A DNA stretch of 64,000 bases from Planctomycetaceae bacterium (GCA_020638955.1 JACKHO010000004.1:62001-126000), one strand, 5' to 3'. Numbered from the stretch's first letter, positions 35,221 to 45,083 are shown. The notes: generated by a model from the sequence alone, not told the origin. A program made the numbers and translations.

Positions 35221-37608
35221 ATGATACCGCTGAACGATTTCTTGTCGCTGGTCTGCACGGCGATCCCACGTTTCGCAAAGAATTCACCGAATGTTCAACA
35301 AAGAAAGTGCATCTTGCACCATGAGTCGACGCCTCTAATGATTGTCGCAGGGCCTGGTTCAGGAAAGACAACTGTGCTGGTGTTGCGAGCCCTTCGCTTT
35401 GTGTTCGTGAACGGGTGGATGCCAGAGCAAATTGTCATAACGACATTCACTCGCAAGGCTGCGGACGAACTCCGGGCTAGACTTATTGAGTGGGGACTAC
35501 TTGTTCGTGACCATCTCAAGTCAAGCCCGCCTCCGAACGCGACTCAGCAATTTCACGAGTGGCTTGACAACATTGACATCAACAGATTTGTTACAGGCAC
35601 GCTAGACGCCCTGTGTGAAGAATTACTGACCACGTATCGCGACCCTAGCGATCCAGTTCCGGTTTTGGTCGAGGGGTTTGTCGGAAACGGCATTCTCGCC
35701 CAACGTGCGCTTTTCCCAAACCAGGCACATAGCGATCAAGATCTATCGACCTACCTATCGGCCTTCACACGCGACGGAAGTCCTCCGTCCAATTTCGGTG
35801 ACACACTTGGGATATGCCGTACAATACTCGACCGGTTCGTGCACGACATGGTGGACTTGAAATCATTTCAAGGTGTCACGGCAGATCGTAAGGCTCGGAC
35901 ACTACTTGTGGCGGCTGTCAAGAACTATCGCGATTTTATGGCTGATGGTTCGAGGATGGATTTTGCCCTTCTAGAAGAGACCTTCTTGGAGCGGCTTCGT
36001 CAAGGCAGGCTTCAACGGTTCACCCAAGGCGTCAAGGCGATGCTCATTGACGAGTATCAGGATACCAATCCACTTCAAGAATCCATCTATGTTGATCTTG
36101 TGGGCGCAACATCTTGTTCTTTGACGATCGTTGGGGACGACGATCAATCACTTTACCGTTTTCGGGGTGCGACGGTTGAGTTGTTCAACAATTTTCAATC
36201 TCGATTCTCTGCAGCCTGCACAACGGGTAGCCCACCTCACCGAGAAGACTTGACGGACAACTATCGTTCAACTCCTGAGATCGTGGAGTTCTTCAACAAC
36301 TTTATCACTTGTGATCCGAACTTTCAGACAGCTCGGGTGACGCCACCAAAGCCTGTTATCGTTTCTAACAAGTCATCCAATGGAGTTCCGGTCCTCGGCT
36401 TGTTCAGGCCCGAACCTGATGTTCTAGCCGACGACCTGACATCATTCTTGATGGATGTCTTCAGGAATGGTGGGAGAACTGTTGACGGCGTCGACATTGT
36501 TGCGGAACACAATGGCGGAGATTGTGGTGACGCAGTTCTCTTGTCGCATACCGTAAACGAATACGGCCCTCAGTTCGGTCAAAAACCTCCTAAAGAGCGG
36601 CTGCCAAAGTTGTTGCGTGACCGTCTGGCTAGCCAAGGAATTGACGTATTTAACCCGCGCGGACGATTCCTACGAGACATTCCGCAAGTGCAGCAGTTTC
36701 TCGGTGTCATCTTGGAGTGCATTGACGGACAGGCGCAGATTCAATCGCAAGTAAAATTGCGCGCAGGAGCAACTCGCTATCTTGACGAGTGGCGTCAGGC
36801 CGGTACCGCGTTCATTAATTCGAACCCACATCCCAGCCTCCCCCACACTCTGGCCGATTTCGTTCAATCCTGGCAAAGACGCCAACCACAGGCGCAAATG
36901 CAAAGTTGGCCGGGCGAATGGCCTCTCCTGGAACTTTGCTTCAAGGTCATCAGCTGGCTTCCGTTCTTCCAAGATGATCCCGAGGGGCAGGTTTACCTTG
37001 AAGCGATTTCTCGATGTGTCGCGCAGGCAGCAACATTTTCATCGTACCGGTCACAAATTCTTAATGGACAGGGAATACACGATGAGAACAGTGTCAAAAA
37101 GGCCATTCAAGACATATTTGCGCCAATTGCTGAGTCAGCGGTCGAAGTGGATGAGGAGATCATGCCACACATTCCTCGCAATCGATTTCCAATTATGACG
37201 ATCCATCAGTCGAAGGGTTTGGAGTTTCCGTTGGTGATTGTGGATGTTGCATCTGACTACAAGACGAATCACTCCAAGAATCGCTTTCGCCGATTTCCCG
37301 AAACCCCATCTTCAGTGCAGAACATGGAGGACGATTTCGCAGCGCATTGCGAAATTGGGCCGCTCCGGCAAACAAGGACTGGCCTTGAACGTTCGTTCGA
37401 CGATCTGGTTCGTCTTTATTACGTGGCATACAGCCGCCCTGAATCCGTGTTACTGTTGGTCGGGCTAGACAAGTGTCTTCACTACAAAACCAACGTCAAG
37501 CATGTGGCGCTTGGTTGGACATCTGATGAATCATGGGCGTGGAGAAAGCCTGTTACCGGTAAACCGCCAGCAATCGCGGTCAATGACATTCCATTGCGAC
37601 TTATTTGA
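35221..37608 (+). CDS. UvrD/Rep-type ATP-dependent DNA helicase (SF1)
   Basis: All SF1 motifs are visible in the 795 residues: Walker A AGPGSGKTT (43-51), motif Ia TFTRKAADELRARL (75-88), motif II LIDEYQDT (275-282), motif III IVGDDDQSLYRFRG, motif IV DNYRSTPEI, motif V IHQSKGLEFPLVIVD, and motif VI LVRLYYVAYSRPE. It is a 3'-5' translocase by family. It begins 13 bases after the DpdA gene and ends 9 bases before the nuclease gene, so the two probably act as a helicase-nuclease pair like AddAB, possibly restricting DNA that lacks the DpdA mark. Confidence 0.9.
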   Translation: MIPLNDFLSLVCTAIPRFAKNSPNVQQRKCILHHESTPLMIVAGPGSGKTTVLVLRALRFVFVNGWMPEQIVITTFTRKAADELRARLIEWGLLVRDHLKSSPPPNATQQFHEWLDNIDINRFVTGTLDALCEELLTTYRDPSDPVPVLVEGFVGNGILAQRALFPNQAHSDQDLSTYLSAFTRDGSPPSNFGDTLGICRTILDRFVHDMVDLKSFQGVTADRKARTLLVAAVKNYRDFMADGSRMDFALLEETFLERLRQGRLQRFTQGVKAMLIDEYQDTNPLQESIYVDLVGATSCSLTIVGDDDQSLYRFRGATVELFNNFQSRFSAACTTGSPPHREDLTDNYRSTPEIVEFFNNFITCDPNFQTARVTPPKPVIVSNKSSNGVPVLGLFRPEPDVLADDLTSFLMDVFRNGGRTVDGVDIVAEHNGGDCGDAVLLSHTVNEYGPQFGQKPPKERLPKLLRDRLASQGIDVFNPRGRFLRDIPQVQQFLGVILECIDGQAQIQSQVKLRAGATRYLDEWRQAGTAFINSNPHPSLPHTLADFVQSWQRRQPQAQMQSWPGEWPLLELCFKVISWLPFFQDDPEGQVYLEAISRCVAQAATFSSYRSQILNGQGIHDENSVKKAIQDIFAPIAESAVEVDEEIMPHIPRNRFPIMTIHQSKGLEFPLVIVDVASDYKTNHSKNRFRRFPETPSSVQNMEDDFAAHCEIGPLRQTRTGLERSFDDLVRLYYVAYSRPESVLLLVGLDKCLHYKTNVKHVALGWTSDESWAWRKPVTGKPPAIAVNDIPLRLI

Positions 37609-37617
37609 GGACTTCAA

Positions 37618-38784
37618 ATGGTGCTATCAAAGAAGCGAGGGAATGAACTGATCCCTCAATACAGTCTGACCGGCGACTTGCTCTCATACCTTCGTTGTGG
37701 CTTGCAATACCGTTACCACAACGGCAGTTCGCTCCCTCCATCACGTCCCGTTCAGTTGTGGTTCGGTGAGTTCATACATGGAGTAATGGAAGCGGCATAC
37801 CGCATCTGGAGCACGACAAATCCTGCGTTTCCTTGGCCAAGCAATCCGACTCCGTACAGACAAGCTCCTCCGAAAGGAAGGAGCGCGCATGACATTGGTG
37901 TAATCGGTGATGTGGTGGAAGGCACTCTGATGGCTCAAGGCAAGAGTGCTCGTAGCAGGGATACGCGAGACAACGCCTACGTTCGTGCTCAGAAAGCCGT
38001 CAACGAGTTAGGTCCACATCTTTTCCCACTTATTGCTAGCGCGGAAGAAAGGGTTATCGGCACGCGCACGATCCCCAATAGCTCGGCGAACGCGTCTCGA
38101 TCTCAACTGTACGAGCTTCATGGCATAATCGACGTTGTTACAGACGTGCAGCTTTCGGGGGCAACAACGAAGAATGTGATCAAGCAGGCGATTCAAGATT
38201 CCTGTCCAGGTTTGTCAGGTAACTATGAGGTAATCGTTGACTACAAGGGATCACGGCGTCCAGCAACGAGCGAGCCGTACTGGCAGCAGGGCGAATGGCA
38301 GGTGCAGACATACGGCTGGTTGCGAACTCGACAAGCAAACTCTTTGCCTGTTGCTGCAGGCGTGTTGCTGTACGTTAACGAATTGTCCCCTGTCTCTAGT
38401 GATTTGGTGTCCCTGCGTCGTGAAGTCAGCAACAACAAGACCGATGTCATCCCGGCAAATGGCACGCCCGACTCTTATGCTCTGAATGCCTGGCGTACAG
38501 GAAATGCAATCCCGAACTTTTCATTAGCGTTTCGTTTGGCTAGGGCAATACGGGTGATCCCGATCGACCCAACAAGTCAAGCGACCGCAACTAACAACTT
38601 TGATAAAGTAGTTGCATCAATCGAGCAATGTGTTGCGCAAGAGGCGGTTGCCGGAGCGATAAATCCAAATTGGGCTCCATGCGGTGACGAGGAAACATGC
38701 GCAGCATGCGACTTCCGACATTTCTGCCCAAGTCCGTATCCTCACAAGAAAGGACACGTTGTTGGGGCACCATCAGCACCTTAG
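37618..38784 (+). CDS. PD-(D/E)XK nuclease with Fe-S cysteines (AddB/Cas4-like)
   Basis: The 388-residue protein has His54 (FIHGVME), Asp172 (GIIDVV), Asp208-x-Lys210 (IVDYKGS) and a following QVQTYGW helix. These form a PDDEXK active site. Cys27 with Cys361, Cys364 and Cys370 (CAACDFRHFC) form the Cx(n)CxxCx5C set of AddB/Cas4 iron-sulfur nucleases. GAGG lies six bases before the ATG. It follows the helicase gene by nine bases. I infer an exonuclease subunit of a restriction complex. A standalone repair role is the main alternative. Confidence 0.85.
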   Translation: MVLSKKRGNELIPQYSLTGDLLSYLRCGLQYRYHNGSSLPPSRPVQLWFGEFIHGVMEAAYRIWSTTNPAFPWPSNPTPYRQAPPKGRSAHDIGVIGDVVEGTLMAQGKSARSRDTRDNAYVRAQKAVNELGPHLFPLIASAEERVIGTRTIPNSSANASRSQLYELHGIIDVVTDVQLSGATTKNVIKQAIQDSCPGLSGNYEVIVDYKGSRRPATSEPYWQQGEWQVQTYGWLRTRQANSLPVAAGVLLYVNELSPVSSDLVSLRREVSNNKTDVIPANGTPDSYALNAWRTGNAIPNFSLAFRLARAIRVIPIDPTSQATATNNFDKVVASIEQCVAQEAVAGAINPNWAPCGDEETCAACDFRHFCPSPYPHKKGHVVGAPSAP

Positions 38785-38829
38785 GCAACTCGCATGCGGG
38801 TCAATGATTAGTTGTTCAACGCGGGAATG

Positions 38830-38865
38830 ACGACTTCTCTTCTTGGGACGACTTCTCTTCTTGGA
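38830..38865 (+). repeat. two tandem 18-bp repeats
   Basis: ACGACTTCTCTTCTTGG occurs twice in direct tandem with one base difference at the end. It lies 45 bases after the nuclease gene and has no obvious function. Confidence 0.6.
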
Positions 38866-38995
38866 ACGTGTGGACCGATCATCATTGATAGAAGGCAGCC
38901 CTGGCAGTGCGACGTTCGTTTTCAACAGATTCGCCGACAGCCGTGATGAAAGGTCTTGTCTCGAATGACGTGCAGAAGAGAAAAGGGGGGCGATT

Positions 38996-39334
38996 TTGAC
39001 CGCGTTGAATTTGCTTCGCGGCTACATATTGGCATTCATTCACTTTCATGCCTTCGAAAGCTCAATATCCATGCGAGAGGCGACAATTGGTCTCACTGCA
39101 ATGATCAAGGTATCGCCGATCAGTGAACTACGGAAGGAGCTCCAGCAATCAAGAGTCTATCGGGTGACCGATCAAGCCGAACTATTTGCCGGACCAGAAC
39201 TGAATCCCGAAAGTCTCTTCACAAAGAAGCGAACCGTACTCACGCCCAGCCAAATGCAACGCATCGCCCACCAACTCGACCAAAAATGCCGCGACGTCGA
39301 ACCGACGGCAAAGAAAGAAAAGGCCTGGAAGTAA
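38996..39334 (+). CDS. small basic protein of unknown function
   Basis: The 112-residue protein starts at TTG 38996, with the strong purine box AAAAGGGGGG five bases upstream. Alternative ATGs at 39071 and 39101 lack ribosome sites. The N-terminus is mildly hydrophobic; the C-terminus is charged helix (PSQMQRIAHQLDQKCRDVEP). It follows the DpdA unit by about 210 bases, so it could belong to it. No family is recognised. Confidence 0.4.
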   Translation: MTALNLLRGYILAFIHFHAFESSISMREATIGLTAMIKVSPISELRKELQQSRVYRVTDQAELFAGPELNPESLFTKKRTVLTPSQMQRIAHQLDQKCRDVEPTAKKEKAWK

Positions 39335-39370
39335 CTCCGCTCCACACCAAATCCACCAGCGCATAAAAAT

Positions 39371-39429
39371 GCCCCGCGAGCGGGCCAGTTCAGCGGGGCG
39401 GGTCGCGGATGCGGGCTAGAACCCGCGAC
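39371..39429. terminator. two adjacent GC-rich hairpins
   Basis: The first has a 7-bp stem (GCCCCGC at 39371-39377, GCGGGGC at 39393-39399). The second has GTCGCGG at 39402-39408 and CCGCGAC at 39423-39429 with an inner GCGGG/CCCGC pairing. They come 36-95 bases after the small gene. They probably end the upstream transcription unit, although no U tract follows. Confidence 0.45.
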
Positions 39430-40040
39430 AACTTGATTATTGCTCGTGCGAGTTTGAAGTCAAGAGTTTCGCTTCTTGTATTCAGCTGAAAGTTGCAATC
39501 AAGATGTGGTAGCTCCAACGCCTCCATGAGGAGTTGTCGGCGTGAGTGATTCGCATGTCGACAATTGAGTAAATACTCAGGATTTGGTATTTTCCTCCTG
39601 GCCAGCAAGATATGCCCCGGCCTGCGGCACAACTGAACGCCGCTTTCTGCGACGCCGAACCGATGTTGTTCGGGACAGCATTACCCGTGTCACGACTCAA
39701 GAAGGTCGCTGACTCTCTGCCAGGGAGTGCCCGAGCCAGGTTGGCTCTGCTCAATTCGCCAGCAGTGGCTGCCACGTCACGTGGCTTACCCCCCGAAATC
39801 GACTAAACGGCTCCGACGTGTGTTTGAACACCGTTGCATAACACCGCCAAGCGACTGACTCGTAGGAGGTGTTCCTGTAAGCCGAGCGATTCGGAACGAC
39901 TGCACCCACGATGCCCGGTGTGGTTACTGATTTCGACAGGGATGGTCTCAGCCACTGAAAACCCAAGCGGCTCTACACAAGTTCTGACGCACTCCGCGTT
40001 CAGACGACTCTTAAGCAAATTCGAAATTAGGACATCAACA
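39430..40040. other. intergenic region, no clear gene
   Basis: A plus-strand frame at 39612-39806 (MPRPAAQLNAAFCDAEP...) looks protein-like and may be part of a dispersed repeat, but it has no ribosome site and no neighbour in frame. Upstream codons in frame with the radical SAM gene (39834-40040) are not convincing coding sequence. Confidence 0.35.
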
Positions 40041-41105
40041 ATGAAAGCGACACTTGTCACAGTGCCCAACAGGAAGACCGTAATTGCCCCATCAAGCTGG
40101 GGGACGAAAGAACTTGCAGACCGGCATGTCGAGGGCGTGATGCACTGTGAGTTCAAATGTGCCTATTGCAGCTCGAATGCGGCGTCACACATGCGGTTTT
40201 CGAGAACGAAGATCAATCAGGCAGTCCTGGATCAGTGCGGTGGCCGTTTCGATCCACATCGCTCAGATGGGTTGGTCATTGGCTTCGACGATGTCGTCGA
40301 TGCGCTCAGGACCGAACTGAACGATCACCACCATAAGCCGGGTAAGGGAATGACGGTGGTCTACTCACAGCTCACCGATGGATTTTCACCCACGATTGTT
40401 AAAGACGGAACGACGCGCCGAATCCTCGATCTTCTGGTCGACCGCACCGAATACCGCATTCGCGTTCTGACGAAGAATGCTGTCGTCGGAAGTCCGCAAT
40501 GGGTCAGATATTTCACCAGGCACGCAGATCGATTCGTAGTTGGCCTTTCTATTGGCACCCTCGACGACGCGTTCGCAAAACGCCTGGAGAAAGGTACATC
40601 TTTGCCGGGAGCCCGGATCAGGGCATTGCACCGTCTTCAGGATGCAGGCGTACCAACGTTCGGAATGCTGTGTCCCGTGTTTCCATCCGTGCTGGAAAGC
40701 GACGAGTTGGAGCGCCTCATTGCTGCCGTCCGACCAGAATTCTGTGGGCGAGTCTGGTCAGAGCCCTACAACAACCGGAGCAACTGGCGCGTCGTTCGCG
40801 ACTGCTTCGATCGCAAATCATTCACGTACGACTGGTTGACTCGCGTCTATGGGGAAGGGAACAAGCTCGAATGGAGCCAATATGCGACGAACCTTTACCA
40901 AAGGATCATTTCGGTCGCAAAGGCGGAGAAGTGGTGCGACAAGCTGCGTTACCTACTATACGAGGAAGGCATCGCTGACTCACATGTTCCAGACTTCGGT
41001 GGATTGGAAGGCGTGCTGTTGCAGTCGATAGACAAGAAGACCGGGATCAGCGTGAACCCAAAGTTCGCAGAGCTTCAGCAACGGGCTCAGTTGACCGTCG
41101 CTTGA
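40041..41105 (+). CDS. radical SAM protein (spore photoproduct lyase-like group)
   Basis: The 354-residue protein has Cys36, Cys40 and Cys43 (HCEFKCAYC), the CX3CX2C motif that binds the 4Fe-4S cluster for S-adenosylmethionine cleavage. Downstream are RVLTKNAV and FVVGLSIGTLDD, typical of the SplB/Rv2578c-like branch of TIM-barrel radical SAM proteins. ATG 40041 has AGGA ten bases upstream and starts just before the domain. The substrate is unknown. Its position near the DpdA unit and a helicase-nuclease pair suggests nucleic-acid modification or repair, but this is inferred. Confidence 0.75.
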   Translation: MKATLVTVPNRKTVIAPSSWGTKELADRHVEGVMHCEFKCAYCSSNAASHMRFSRTKINQAVLDQCGGRFDPHRSDGLVIGFDDVVDALRTELNDHHHKPGKGMTVVYSQLTDGFSPTIVKDGTTRRILDLLVDRTEYRIRVLTKNAVVGSPQWVRYFTRHADRFVVGLSIGTLDDAFAKRLEKGTSLPGARIRALHRLQDAGVPTFGMLCPVFPSVLESDELERLIAAVRPEFCGRVWSEPYNNRSNWRVVRDCFDRKSFTYDWLTRVYGEGNKLEWSQYATNLYQRIISVAKAEKWCDKLRYLLYEEGIADSHVPDFGGLEGVLLQSIDKKTGISVNPKFAELQQRAQLTVA

Positions 41106-41212
41106 CTGAAATTCTGTTCGACTAAACAAGTCCAGCTCACCACGAAGGCGTGCCCACTTTTTCACGACCGGCCGATCCAAGACGTATCGGTCAGTCAAAA
41201 ATGGGGAACCAC

Positions 41213-41896
41213 ATGACGACAGATTCAAATACGAATGACGACCTCGAAAATTGCATCTATCACGTTGCCGGACACGCCCTGTTCACAATGTGCTTTGAGT
41301 TTCCTGTCGAGTTGCTCTCGCTCAACGGATTCTCTCAAACTGACCAGTCCCGGCTAAGCGAGAGAGTGCAGCGGCTCGATGAATACACCATGATCCGAGT
41401 TCCAGAGATGCATTCCCCAGTGGGCACGTTTCCCCACACACGGATGATGGAAAACCTGTGCCGCGTCGCTCTGGGCGGTCCAGTCCTGCAACACCTGCAT
41501 CAACGAGGGGGTTGCACTGTGTCGGAGGTTCGAGAGCACGAGTCCGACTGGCACCAGGCATGGACAGCAGCAGGGTTTCTTTACAAGTCGGAAAGGGATC
41601 GAATGGTCTTCATTGAACGAGAGGTTTTTCGCACCCAGCGATTCGCCACCCTACCGGGCATGAATGATTACATCTACCCAATGACGGAGCATCTGCGAGC
41701 ACATCGTGCGATGGAAGGATCGCAACTTCAAGAGTTGTGGGATCGAGTCAAAGCCGAAGATGAAGCCCGGCAAATGCGCCCCATTAGCCGCAGGCTGCTT
41801 GAGATGAACAGCGATGAGACTCACGAGGAATGGGTTGATACGTCGGTCAGGCTAGACGACGAGGAGGATTGGGGAGACGACTACTACGCGGAATGA
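41213..41896 (+). CDS. M41-peptidase-like protein with degenerate zinc motif
   Basis: The protein has about 227 residues. Its N-terminus contains YHVAGHALF (17-24), which aligns with the HEAGHA zinc motif of FtsH-type M41 peptidases, but the catalytic Glu is Val. The layout around it (LCRVALGGPVLQHLHQRG, helices) also resembles the M41 helical domain. No AAA domain is present. ATG 41213 has GGGGA eight bases upstream; ATG 41201 is an alternative. The acidic tail (DDEEDWGDDYYAE) is notable. It is probably a non-proteolytic binding protein. Confidence 0.5.
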   Translation: MTTDSNTNDDLENCIYHVAGHALFTMCFEFPVELLSLNGFSQTDQSRLSERVQRLDEYTMIRVPEMHSPVGTFPHTRMMENLCRVALGGPVLQHLHQRGGCTVSEVREHESDWHQAWTAAGFLYKSERDRMVFIEREVFRTQRFATLPGMNDYIYPMTEHLRAHRAMEGSQLQELWDRVKAEDEARQMRPISRRLLEMNSDETHEEWVDTSVRLDDEEDWGDDYYAE

Positions 41897-42294
41897 ATTG
41901 AAACTCGCTTTGGGTTTGAGGTTAGGGAGCAGGGAACTCATGCGCTACTTACCGAGTCGTTGTCGCCAACTAGCGCTACGTTCTACAAGGGCGCTGGAAC
42001 ACCAGAAACACCGAAATTCCGTCCCGGTTTCTGACCTTCCTTACAGCGACTTGAGTCGGCCTACAAAGAACCGGCACGACCCACGCATGTGGTGGCTTCT
42101 CGACTCCCACCTGCCCAATTCGTGCACGATTGAATGCACTAGACCGCTGACAAAATGCACAAAACTATGTAATTTGTGGACGTCTGCGAATGCCTATTGC
42201 CACCTCAGGCGTACGGAACCGAAGGCGGGAGGTGGAAAACGCAATTTGAGACAACACTGAATTTCCTGACTCCGTCAGTGGAGGGGACACAGAC
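41897..42294. other. intergenic, no supported gene
   Basis: A plus-strand frame at 41898-42260 lacks a ribosome site and has no protein-like hydrophobic pattern. The last 30 bases contain the GAGGGGAC ribosome site of the TIR gene. No strong promoter is seen. Confidence 0.3.
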
Positions 42295-44745
42295 ATGCGG
42301 ACAACGAGTAGGCTCTCAGACGCGAATTCGCTGACGGACGAAGAAAGACTTGTTGGCATTCGTAAGCGAACGATATGGCAAGAGGTCATCGACGCAATCT
42401 ATGGGTACGATTACTTCATCTCATATCGCTGGTCTGATGGTCGGCAATATGCGCTACAGCTCGCGGAGTCACTGCAAGGAGTGGGATATAATGTCTTTCT
42501 CGATTCGGAGGATTACAAGCCAGGGGAAAACTGGCGGTGGGGTGGTCAATACGCGCTTAAGCACACGTCCCGATTGGTATTCCTTGCAACAAAGGACGCA
42601 GTCTGCGACCCCCAAAAGCGGGAAGCGCACAAGGACCCGATAGTGAATGAACTTGAGGCGTTCGAGAAAGGGGGACGACAAAAAGTACGTGTCCTGCTGG
42701 ATCCAATTGATGATGCAAATTGGCAAGAGTCACCGTTAGCTGCGTTCTTTCGTGGGGAAGACTTGCACCTGACAGATTTGGACCGATCTGGAGTGCAGGT
42801 GATTCAAGAACTCGACCGCTGGGCGAGTATCGACAAAAGGGAGCGTAAGCGGACGCGTCTGTTTCAAGGAATTGCAGCAATTCTGTTTGTCTTGCTTATA
42901 GTGGCCGTCGTTTTCGGGATACTCGCGCGAAGTCAGGCAAATCGCTTGAGGGTTGTCGCCGTCGAAGGATCGATTCGTGGTGGCTATGAAAACTTGACAA
43001 AGAACGACGCTGCTGCAGCTGCTGCGGACTTTAGCTCGGCATTGGAGATTGCCCCAAAGAATCAGATTGCCGCAGATCGACTTTATTCACTACTCGCTTA
43101 TGGAACTTCCCAGTGGGTGCTCCAGCAACGTGTGGACATCGATTCTGGTTCAGTTGACTTCGGGTTGAGCAACGACTGGATGGAGTTTTCGGATCTAGGA
43201 CTTAACCCAACTTCTGTCGAAGTTGATGACGAACCTGACAACAGCGAAGCCATTACAACAAGTCGATTCGAATCTCCGGACGGGGCATGGGGCGTCGTTT
43301 TGAATCACTATGGCGGCAACTTTCAAGCTGTACAACTCCCCTACTATGAGATTCAACTTTCCGACAGGTCGTCTTACAGTTTTGAGGAAACAAGGGAAGT
43401 GCGGGGGCTCGCGTTTGATCAGACGTCAACACTAGTGGCAGTGTCTCTCAACACGGACCAAATCTATGTCTTTGACCGTGAAGGGACAGTCGCCGAATTC
43501 GAATGTAACGGCATTGAATCCATTTCATTTGTGGGCAAGCGATGGTTGGTTTGTCGTACTGCGTCTTCGGAAATTCGGTTTGTTGACCTAATTGAGGACG
43601 ACTATGTACCAATCCCATTCACTGGTTCACAGGCCATAGCATGCAAGCGGAATGATCGGCACTGGTTTGTCGCGACGAGAGAGAAGGACACCTACTCAAT
43701 CTGGTCCCACCCCGTCTCATTTCAGACAATGGCGAAAGTCAGCGAGGCTGAAACCACTGGTCCGCGGAACTGGGAGGAACGCACCAAATTTGCTCCTGCA
43801 CGAGGTCTCGAACTTCAAGGGACGGATGGTGAATGGCTAGTAGTTGGAAATGCTGCCAGCAAGTCAGGCTGGAACAAACTTACGCACATGCTCAGTGATG
43901 ATGATGCTCGTCAGAAAGCCATGCAGGATGAGGACTTCTCCGCCACTATCGCCCTTGTGACAACTGACGCGGCAATAAGCCTTGATGGTCAGGTCATTGC
44001 CACGTCGGCTGGTCGCACGAATCCACGTATTTGGCGCGAAGGCGAGGACAAGTGGGAGACGGAATTGGAGATTGACACTGATCGGTATGTGCGTGCAGTC
44101 AAGCTTGACGAGACAGGTAGATTAGCTTTCGTGCTCTATGCAGAAGAGGGACCTGCAAAGCCAACCAAGTTCGACTTGTTCGCTGTAGACACTGGAGAAC
44201 GCGTTGCGACCGACTTTTTCGCACGGACTGACGAGCTTCTTGATATATCGCAAGACTGCGAGAAAACTGTGGTACGTGTTGGCGGAACTATCGCAGTTCG
44301 TTCCTCGCGATCTACTGCCGAACTAATGTCGATACCTGCTGCCAACTCTGCGGTCTTGAGCTATGACGGAACCCGCTTGGCAACATGTACAAGCTCAGGA
44401 GTTGTGTGTGTCATTGACTTGGAGTCAGGATACACCGTGAGCGAATCATTGACGTTTCCGGTAAATTCAGGGTCCGCCAAATTCCGAGAACCGCATTTTT
44501 CTCGGAATGGCGTATTTGTGGAAATTCATCGATATGGAACTCCAGGACAGCGGTGCTCTTGGAGAGTGGGTACTGTACTTTCAAGGCGTGAGGCAATCCA
44601 ACTTGTGTCGGTTGCGCGGCAATATTTCGGTATTGACGTAGACCAAAGAAAGCTAGCGGTAGAAGTCCTGCATGACTTCTCCTCGCAAGAGAATTCCGTC
44701 GTATCGGAATTGGCAATGTTTCTATTCGCTGTTGAGACTCCATAG
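42295..44745 (+). CDS. TIR domain - transmembrane - propeller protein
   Basis: The 816-residue protein has a TIR domain at ~38-175 (YDYFISYRWSDGRQYALQLA, FLDSEDYKPGENW, NELEAF). A basic segment and one membrane helix follow at ~192-211 (GIAAILFVLLIVAVVFGIL). A short helical/TPR-like stretch (223-275) and about seven beta blades complete it. TIR domains of bacterial immunity cleave NAD or make signalling nucleotides. Here the TIR is on the cytoplasmic side and a propeller would face the periplasm, suggesting an envelope sensor. GAGGGGAC precedes the ATG. Probably an immune effector or receptor. Confidence 0.8.
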   Translation: MRTTSRLSDANSLTDEERLVGIRKRTIWQEVIDAIYGYDYFISYRWSDGRQYALQLAESLQGVGYNVFLDSEDYKPGENWRWGGQYALKHTSRLVFLATKDAVCDPQKREAHKDPIVNELEAFEKGGRQKVRVLLDPIDDANWQESPLAAFFRGEDLHLTDLDRSGVQVIQELDRWASIDKRERKRTRLFQGIAAILFVLLIVAVVFGILARSQANRLRVVAVEGSIRGGYENLTKNDAAAAAADFSSALEIAPKNQIAADRLYSLLAYGTSQWVLQQRVDIDSGSVDFGLSNDWMEFSDLGLNPTSVEVDDEPDNSEAITTSRFESPDGAWGVVLNHYGGNFQAVQLPYYEIQLSDRSSYSFEETREVRGLAFDQTSTLVAVSLNTDQIYVFDREGTVAEFECNGIESISFVGKRWLVCRTASSEIRFVDLIEDDYVPIPFTGSQAIACKRNDRHWFVATREKDTYSIWSHPVSFQTMAKVSEAETTGPRNWEERTKFAPARGLELQGTDGEWLVVGNAASKSGWNKLTHMLSDDDARQKAMQDEDFSATIALVTTDAAISLDGQVIATSAGRTNPRIWREGEDKWETELEIDTDRYVRAVKLDETGRLAFVLYAEEGPAKPTKFDLFAVDTGERVATDFFARTDELLDISQDCEKTVVRVGGTIAVRSSRSTAELMSIPAANSAVLSYDGTRLATCTSSGVVCVIDLESGYTVSESLTFPVNSGSAKFREPHFSRNGVFVEIHRYGTPGQRCSWRVGTVLSRREAIQLVSVARQYFGIDVDQRKLAVEVLHDFSSQENSVVSELAMFLFAVETP

Positions 44746-45083
44746 GTTGTGGATTGATGCTTCCGCAGGATCTGATTGGATTTCCTGCTAGGTCTGCAGT
44801 GCGACTTTTGAGTGAAGCCAACCAGTGCATTGTAGGGGAATTCTTGAAGGCATTCCGTGGTACGACGATGACGGTGATTGGTCTGCTCAGCCGCCATGGT
44901 CGGCATACCCCAAAGTAGTAAGCACGCCCTACTCTCTCGATATGAGCCGCGTTACAAGGTCTTCGTTGGGCTCGTAAAGCTATTCGGATGTCTCCAACGA
45001 TCGAGCGTGCGCAGGACCTTCGTCGGGGATTACCGCATCGCTGGTCGTCTAGTCCCGCGTGCCTGTGAATGCAAAGTTGATCA
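44746..45083. other. intergenic, no supported gene
   Basis: The interval lies between the TIR-propeller gene (plus) and the 3' end of the interrupted minus-strand gene. I see no ORF with a ribosome site and no strong hairpin. Confidence 0.3.

Noticed and set aside
39612..39806. A 64-codon plus-strand frame
   Set aside because: Protein-like composition only; no ribosome site and no neighbour. Possibly a dispersed repeat.
39834..40040. A longer N-terminus for the radical SAM gene
   Set aside because: The upstream codons look non-coding; AGGA and the start of the conserved region favour ATG 40041.
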